Assembly: GCA_035772735.1 (NCBI GenBank)
Contig: JASDFA010000002.1
Coordinates: forward strand, 33,810,501-33,874,500
Reading direction: 5' to 3'
From: Datura wrightii
Lineage: Eukaryota; Streptophyta; Magnoliopsida; Solanales; Solanaceae
DNA length: 64,000 nt
A model generated the notes under the pieces. The model worked only from the letters and a program-made list of their open reading frames with translations, was not told the origin of the DNA and searched no databases. Shown here piece by piece: positions 57,732 to 64,000 of the stretch (position 1 is its first letter; every line of letters starts with the position of its first letter). The position numbers and the translations under genes were made by a program.

Positions 57732-59125
57732 TGTGGGGTTGTGATCACGGGCAAAAATATATGCCCGAGATATGCTTTATGACTTAAATTAGTCTTGTTT
57801 ATCTAAGATTATTGTATACATTTTCATGTAATTTTAGATGAAGTAAAGATATGTGCTAACCAACATGATTAGCCTTTGTTTTGTAGGTTTTGATGACTTT
57901 TGAGCAACTAATCCATGAGTTGGTGAAGTAGAGGCTTGGAAACGGAATTAACACGCGAACGTCGGCGAAGAGGAGGCACACAACAGCCCACCTGCGCGTT
58001 GGCAACGTGCCACGGCAGGTGGCCTCCGCGACCAAGGGCTGCCAACGCGCTGCCCAGGCAGCGTGACACGCTGCCAACGCTGCAGGGTGCTGCCCGGGCC
58101 ATTTTCGGGTGATTTTCCAGAAGGCTTCCGCGTCCGTAGCGTGTCACGGAGGCCGTGCTCCGCGATGCACTCCGTGACACGTTGCTTGTTATTCCGGGAA
58201 AGAGTCCTACTACTATAAATAGCACACTTAGGTTTATTTTTCATAATTCAGACTTGGTGGAGCAAGGACGTGGGTTACAGGCAGTTGAGGGACGAAAAGT
58301 TCAGGGTTTTTTCTCTCTTTCTTTCTTCTCTAATTCAATTGTTTGTATGATTAACACTTGTTTTAGGATGATTAATCCACAAATGAGTGGCTAATTCCCT
58401 TCCTTGCTGAGGTTATGAACATTTGTAATGAATTTTGATTATTGATTATATGGTTTTTCATCTTTTTCTTCCATGTTGTTCTATTAATTCTTGTTCTTAC
58501 TGCATTGGTGTGTGGCCTACATAAATGTACATCTAAAAAGTCCGATTTCACTCGAGAGAGCACGAAATTGGAAAGTTGTGAATTAATAGGATATTGTTCT
58601 TTACTTGATTTGGGAAAATTGAGTTTTGATGTGCTTTCCTGATAGAAATATACTTGAAAGCCGTATTAGTCAATTTAGGAACCGGAATTGTATGGCTAGA
58701 ACATGAATTGCATTTGATCACAGAAATGTAGACGGATGGTTCATGATTCTTAAGTGAGATTAAATACGAGAGTTCTAATCTCTTAGCTATTGTTCTTGGC
58801 TAGCAACAGGAAGAAAAGATTAACCAATTTATGATGATAATCAGTTTCATTGCATGTTCTTTAACCTCGGCATGCTTTTATCCATAGTCCAAATTCAAAG
58901 TAGATAATTGTTTGTAGTTTAGTATAAAATTTATAAAACAAATTATTCAATTTTTGGTTATTTAGTTGTCAGCATATTTAGAAGTAAAAATATAGTATAC
59001 TTGAGCAAATTGCACTTAACCCAAGTCTCTGAGGGATCGATACATGGCTTACTAAAGCCACTTACTACTTGTTCGACCACGTGCACTTGCGTGTCGGTTT
59101 ATAACCCCAACCAAAGCACCGAACA
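57732..59125 (+). repeat. 3' LTR of element D
   Basis: TGATCACGGGCA to CACCGAACA, 1394 bp, followed by TSD copy GGATG. Differs from the 5' LTR mainly by about 24 extra bases in the GC module, containing the perfect palindromic arms GCAGCGTG/CACGCTGC (about 58047-58065), and by a small duplication near 58978. TATA box at 58214-58221. Confidence 0.93.
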
Positions 59126-59360
59126 GGATGCTGAGTTAGAACAAAGTTTAGAACATTCTAAACACATATTGGAAGAAGTTTCTAATAATGATGTAATAAT
59201 TGAAATTGCAAATGTTGAGGACGAATCAGATAATGAAAATGAACCAAGTGAGGAGAAAAATCAAATCATGATTATGAAACAAGTGATGAGGAAGAATGGG
59301 AGAATGATGGAAATGAAACGAGTGAGGAGAAAGAATGCGAGAATGATGATTACCAAGTAA
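59126..59360 (+). pseudogene. CACTA transposase, C-terminal exon after D
   Basis: Skipping D and one copy of GGATG, the TNP2 frame continues in phase into an acidic tail (EDESDNENEPSEE near 59218-59255) and then a K/R/M-rich repeat (QVMRKNGRMMEM) ending in TAA near 59358. Acidic, low-complexity C-termini are usual after DUF4216 in plant CACTA transposases. Confidence 0.7.
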
Positions 59361-59453
59361 CTTAATTAATTCTTTTAAGTAATTATTATATCTAATATAT
59401 ACTTATAGTATTATTTTAATTATATTTTATAATGCATGTAAACTTGAATGCAG

Positions 59454-60180
59454 ATGTCGTCAGGTGATTGAGGTCAAACTAGTAAGGGTAGTAAATCGAG
59501 TAAGAGTAGTGGGAAAACGCATAGGCGACCACTAGATTCTAGTGCTGCTTTGGGTGGCCTTTCATCTACTCCACATACACATCCTTCTCCACGTCTGTCC
59601 TATGTCCCAAGTGGTACTAGGCATCCAGTACATTCATCTCTACCTCCATTTTCTACTACTTCTCACACTTTCATGCCTACACCTGGCATTCGTCCACCAT
59701 GGGGAAACTCAACGTATTCATCATCCAGTACTCCTTCCCCGATTGGATCATCTCCTGACATTGCCGGCTTGCAACTCAGAGATAGAAGCTCTGACTCAGA
59801 CTCAGAGGGTGCTTTTAGTATTCCACCCTTTACCCAGTCATATAGAGCATCAGCACCACCACCAGCACAAGCACCAACAGCTGGAGAGCCACAGCCAGGA
59901 GATATAGACAGTCTCGGTAGACTGGTGATCGTGCCTGATGGATCTGGGTAAGTTTGATTTTATTTTTGATTTAGATTTATAATATTTAATCCTAATGTTA
60001 TATTTATGACTTGACATGTCTATTGTCATTTTTATAGCTTTCATCCGAGAAAAGTGGTCGGAAATCATCTAAGGGAGAGCATTCGGAGGATATATGATCG
60101 ACCTTATCCGAGTTGGACTGAAATACCACATCAGGTTCGATAGGCCATGTTTAATGAGTTTAAGGTACATAAATGAATTA
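59454..60180 (+). pseudogene. Second CACTA gene (TNPA/Transposase_24-like)
   Basis: ATG at 59454, early TGA at 59466-59468, then open. The first part is Ser/Pro/Thr-rich (SSTPHTHPSPRLSYVPSGT) and ends with IDSLGRLVIVPDGSG. A GT-AG intron (59947-60037) leads to a second exon with FHPRKVVGNHLRESI and YPSWTEIP, phrases typical of the second-gene protein of plant CACTA elements, thought to bind the subterminal repeats. The reading stops near 60143 and the gene is cut at 60217 by another element. Confidence 0.72.
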
Positions 60181-61639
60181 CTATTTCATAAATTCTTATT
60201 TGACCCGTGATTATTATGTTGACACCCAATTTTGACCGACCTGCGCTGTAATATGCTGCTTATATATGTATATATTTATTTATTTATTTTATGCAATACT
60301 CGACTTACTTTTATATTTATAAAATAATTTATTATCATAATATTGTGAAAATTATTTCAAGTTACATATATATGACTCATATTAATTTTAATTTTTAACA
60401 TTAGATAACTATGCCGCATATAATATATTTCGTATTAATATGCGCCCTTATTTCGAAATATATTCTTTACTTAATAAACTATTTACCTAGTTTTACTAAA
60501 TTTTACAAATTTTATTTAACTAATAATATTACTCGAATTTATAAATTATTTATGTTAATAATAGAATTTTATAATATTTGATAACTTAACTTTATTTTCT
60601 AGTCATTAAATTATTTATAAATATAATAATTTAATTATATAATATTTACATAAGTATACTAAGATTTATGATTTTTATTAATTAATAATAATATTTATAT
60701 GATTTTCTATAATTTAAATTATTTTATTATTTATTATTAAATTATCTACAAATTTTAGTATATTTATTAATTTAATAGCAGCTAAATTCAATTTCATTCA
60801 ATCTATTTAAATTATAGCCATTTTATTCAATTTCATTTCAATTTATTTCAAATCTGGCCACTTTCTATTCAATTTATTTCAATGTTAACCACTTTTGATC
60901 AACTGCGGCTACTATTTAAATTCAATTTCAGCCTAAATTAATTCCTAACCCATCTACCCATTTAATTACCCGCGACCCGCTTAAAATAACCCAAGACCCG
61001 ACCCAAACATATTAATTGAATCTCAGTCGTCCATCATCTTTAATCCTACGGCTTATGTTAAACCCTACGTATTTTCCTTATTTAATTAAATTACCCCCCA
61101 AACCCTAAATCATTTTTTCTCCATTTTTTTCCTCTCCCTCTAGTAGCAGCCGCCCCTCCATCTTCTCTCACCCAACAGTCACACTCCGGCGACCACCAGT
61201 CGCCCTCCTCTCTCTCTACCAATCCGCCGCACTTCCCTCCCTCCATCCTCTCCTTCCCTTTTCCGGTTGAAACCTCTAACAACCCGCCGGCCACCACCAT
61301 ACCTCCATTAACGCCGGAAAACAACAACCACCGACCATACTCGTCTCCCTTCTTCTTCCTCCTCTCCTCCCCTCTTCTCACTCCGGCGAAAAACAACAGC
61401 CGCATCGCACATCACCGGAAAACACCCACCGAACCAGCCGCCCCAAACCGACCATTTGCCGACCTCCTCTCTCTCTTTTCTCTCCACTGTCGGCGACAGC
61501 AGTAGCAACAACTAAACAGCCTTCTCCCTCTCGCAGTCCGCCGCTGCCCCGCTGCTCGCCGGAAATACCTCCAGCCGACTGGATCCGGACAGATCTATGA
61601 AGATCTGTCCGTAAATTTCTTTATTTATCTATTTTTATT

Positions 61640-61925
61640 TATTTTATTTTTCTTTGTTTGTTTATATATTGTGATATGTATATAATAAAAATATTTATAA
61701 ATAATATATAATATATTAAATATATAAGTATATAATATATATATATATATATATAATGGATATATAATATACTGTTGTCCGTCCCATTTATATATAATAT
61801 AATAAATATGTATATAAATATATATAATAATATATATAATAGATATATAAATATATATAATATAAGTATATATATATTGTTCCTTTCTGTTCATATACAT
61901 ATATATATATATATAAATAATATAT
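61640..61925 (+). repeat. AT-rich microsatellite region
   Basis: Runs of TATATA and ATAATATATA with short interruptions. Apparent frames here encode only I/Y/N and are not genes. Confidence 0.9.
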
Positions 61926-63329
61926 ATTGTTCTTGCTTTTGTTTCATTTATAATATTTATATAATATCTATTAACTAATTATGCCTGTTAAAGTCTCGTA
62001 ACTAGTTAGTAACTTTGTTGCTTGATTACCTTGTCAGATTTTAATTAAGAAATGAATATGATAATTCTTAATTAATTTAAATGTTAAGAATAATTTGGTA
62101 TTCAACAGACTATGGCAAAGTTTCATACTTGATTAATTTCTTCACTTGTTTAAAAATTGTTGACCAGATGTTATGCTGTCAATGTGTACTATTTGAACCG
62201 ACATGGCATCTATTTGTTTATTTATTTATTTATTCTTTTTATTGTTATTATTATTGTGTTGAATCTGTTAATTATGGTAAATATAGATCTATTGATGGGT
62301 CCTTATTTCTGGTTTTCCTCAATTAAGAAAAAATAACGTCTTGATTTATTTATTACAGATTGCTTTCCTACTTTAATTGAGCTAATGAAGTTTTGATTTA
62401 ATTTACCTTTATCTGATTATTTATTTATAGTAATTATAGTTTTGGGCTTTTAAGGAAAATAGTGATTGATGATTCTTCTCCTTAACTTATGCAATTTTCA
62501 TCGTTTTTTTCTACTGGTAAAAGGAAAAGATCCTTTTAATTGATTAGGCTGACTGTTTATTACTTTTAATCCCTCTTTCTCCAACTATAAAAATGGCCCT
62601 CTCCTCCCTTTAGAATGGGGGGTCGAACACTTAGGAAAACTTCAAAAAAAAAATAGGATTCATTAAATAGTATCCTTAATAATGGTTTTTCTCCATGGAT
62701 ACACTGACTATTATGACCAACACTTTCTACATGCTCTTCTTTCTTCTATAATTCTTTAATCTCTTATACCTCCTCAACACAAGCATTGCTCGAAATCTAT
62801 AAGATTCTTGTGAACTTGATGTGTTGAGGTCCAGGTGGCGTCATTAGTTTGCTTGTTTTCCATTTAAATTAAATCATTGACTGGTTAGTATATTTAACTT
62901 TGCAAAAAATAGCGATTAGTTACATGATAAACTTTGTTATTTAACCTTTTAGTTGCTATTGCATCATGATTATGTGTTTAAAATGTTCTTTGACAAGTGC
63001 GCCTGAAATAAATGAGTTATGATCATGTGCATAAGATTATTATTATTGTTTGTCTATTATGTTATTTAACCTTTAAGCAGGCATCTTTTGAATTTATTCC
63101 TGATCCTCCGAAGAGTTTGGCGGGACGGGAGAGCCTATGGGAGTTTTAATTAATTTAGCATTATGTGTGTTCTCATTGTATTATTTATTTATTTATTTGT
63201 TTTTATCTGATTGTAATAAGTGTAATAAACACTCATAATAGTGGAAAGGGGCTTATGGGGGCGGGGTTTATGTGTTCTTTATTATTTTCTTTTTGCTCGA
63301 TATCTAATTAGGCAATATCAAATAGAAAG

Positions 63330-63785
63330 CAAACCTATAGGACTGATACATACATAGTTATTAGAAATCATGCCTATAGGAATCATATGAATTTAATTAT
63401 TTCTATTAGAAATCATGCCTATAGGATTAACGTTTCTCGAATTTATTCCTAATAGGAACCAAAAACAATACGTCTCTAGATTTTATGTTATCTGTAAATT
63501 CGTCACTAGGTTACCCCCTCTTAAAATTATTATTATTATTATTATTTTTTAAATCAGTTTGATAATTTAAAATGATATGCATAAGTGTTAAATGTTTTCT
63601 TGATATAAGATGCTTCTAATTGCAATCTAAATATTGGATTATGTTTGAATTGTTTAAATAATATTTCTGTCTAAGAATGTGTATTATATGTTGAATATTT
63701 AAATTTGATCATTTTTGCCATAGAAATCATGTCCATAGGAATTCAATGTAATAATATAGCAAATAGATATCATGCCTATAGGGTT
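63330..63785 (+). repeat. Dispersed ATCATGCCTATAGG repeats
   Basis: Copies at about 63367, 63411, 63727 (one change) and 63768, plus a partial copy near 63333. The first two lie in a 44-bp repeat with ATTAGAAATCATGCCTATAGG. All are on the same strand. Confidence 0.8.
63526..63546 (+). repeat. (TTA)n microsatellite
   Basis: About seven TTA units between two copies of the CCTATAGG repeat. Confidence 0.9.
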
Positions 63786-64000
63786 TAATTCGTAAGCATG
63801 TTTAATTGCCTATTTACTTTAATTAGAGGCATATTTGAAAAACATATTTGCTAGTTGTTTTAATTACTATCTGGTTGTTTGACATTTAATCACCTTCAAT
63901 AAAGCCGTAGGAATTTTAGACCAAAACTCCAAATTAGTTGTCCAGCACCTCTTGGACTTTAAGCTTGGGACGAGTAGGCAAATACTAGGACGATAGCTTT

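Larger units (their letters stand above)
53308..59125 (+). mobile_element. Element D: small non-autonomous LTR retrotransposon with orphan ORF
   Basis: Complete: 5' LTR 53308-54663, tRNA-Asp PBS, one intact ORF, polypurine tract, 3' LTR 57732-59125. Perfect TSD GGATG at 53303-53307 and 59126-59130. 5.8 kb. No gag capsid, protease, RT or integrase, so it must use proteins of a helper. The LTRs differ by only roughly a dozen to twenty substitutions by eye plus two small indels, and the ORF is open, so it is the youngest insertion that can be judged here. Confidence 0.93.
48371..60216 (+). mobile_element. CACTA (En/Spm) DNA transposon, left end and body
   Basis: Begins CACTACAAAAAAAAGG, the standard CACTA terminal inverted repeat, preceded by CGC (expected 3-bp TSD). 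Contains subterminal repeats, a TNP2-type transposase gene and a second gene. Interrupted by element D (53308-59125) and truncated or interrupted at 60217 by another LTR. No complementary right terminus (ending ...TTTTGTAGTG) is seen in the window. Confidence 0.9.
60217..64000 (+). mobile_element. Start of a very long LTR, probably Ogre/Tat type
   Basis: Begins TGTTGACACCCAATTTTGACC inside CACTA sequence. Parts in order: AT-rich U3; a CCCGACCC block (60960-61010); a pyrimidine- and CCG-rich stretch (61085-61570) that looks like an RNA leader; AT microsatellites (61640-61925); a long AT-rich part with no coding. At least 3.8 kb without a second end. Length and composition fit Ogre-like elements, whose LTRs reach several kb. 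No PBS or second LTR is in view, so the class is inference. Confidence 0.6.

Noticed and set aside
61091..61511. Glycine/valine/arginine-rich frames on the minus strand
   Set aside because: Complement of a pyrimidine- and CCG-rich leader-like stretch in an LTR; low complexity, no domain.
61625..61978. Frames rich in I, Y and N
   Set aside because: Microsatellite AT repeats, not protein.
1..64000. Defence system, biosynthetic cluster or host gene
   Set aside because: All recognisable coding is of transposon or plastid-fragment origin; no bacterial or host gene features found on either strand.

Overview
The window is nuclear DNA of a flowering plant, probably a dicot; the style of the Ty3/gypsy LTRs suggests Solanaceae, but that is inference. 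It is an island of nested transposable elements. I find no ordinary host gene, no tRNA or rRNA gene and no CRISPR array. Nearly every coding stretch is a broken transposon gene. The one clean exception is a 315-codon frame inside a small non-autonomous retrotransposon (D).

Layout. 1-15312: a chain of Tekay/Del-like chromovirus elements. A1 pol is interrupted at 1397-2815 by an antisense solo LTR of the B family. The chain continues as LTR1 (3804-6654), a rearranged A2 interior (6655-11920, with a chloroplast psbC fragment lodged in its integrase/chromodomain region), LTR2 (11921-13519) and a truncated LTR3 (13520-15312). 15313-28421: chromovirus C, an LTR-PBS-gag remnant plus a partial LTR, split by element B (15671-25408, perfect TSD TTATG). 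B is an Athila/Tat-like non-autonomous retrotransposon with a tRNA-Asp primer site, a gag-protease frame whose RT, RNase H and most of integrase are deleted, and a second frame resembling the plant 'putative transposon protein' domain.

28422-38511: poorly recognisable sequence, an antisense LTR (H) split by solo LTR E (31418-33920), and a heavily decayed antisense chromovirus pol. 38512-44582: chromovirus F with 5' LTR, PBS, gag, protease, RT, RNase H and integrase/chromodomain remnants. 44640-45762: an antisense truncated Athila-like remnant (J). 45763-48370: LTR G with its PBS. 48371-60216: the left end and body of a CACTA (En/Spm) DNA transposon with a TNP2-type transposase. Element D (53308-59125, perfect TSD GGATG) sits in one of its exons. 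60217-64000: the start of a very long LTR, probably Ogre/Tat type, running off the window.

How the parts relate. B and D share their LTR type, tRNA-Asp PBS, a conserved motif after the ORF, the 3' non-coding region and the polypurine tract, but carry different coding cargo. This is one retrotransposon chassis with two payloads. The most unusual signal is a GC-rich, inverted-repeat promoter module lying just upstream of the TATA box in the Athila-like LTRs (solo LTR, B, D), and also in one duplicated promoter unit of a chromovirus LTR. A second motif (CGACTCGT and its complement) similarly recurs in the U3 regions of LTRs E, F, G and H. Insertion order from nesting and decay: the chromoviruses and CACTA are old, B is younger, D is the youngest.
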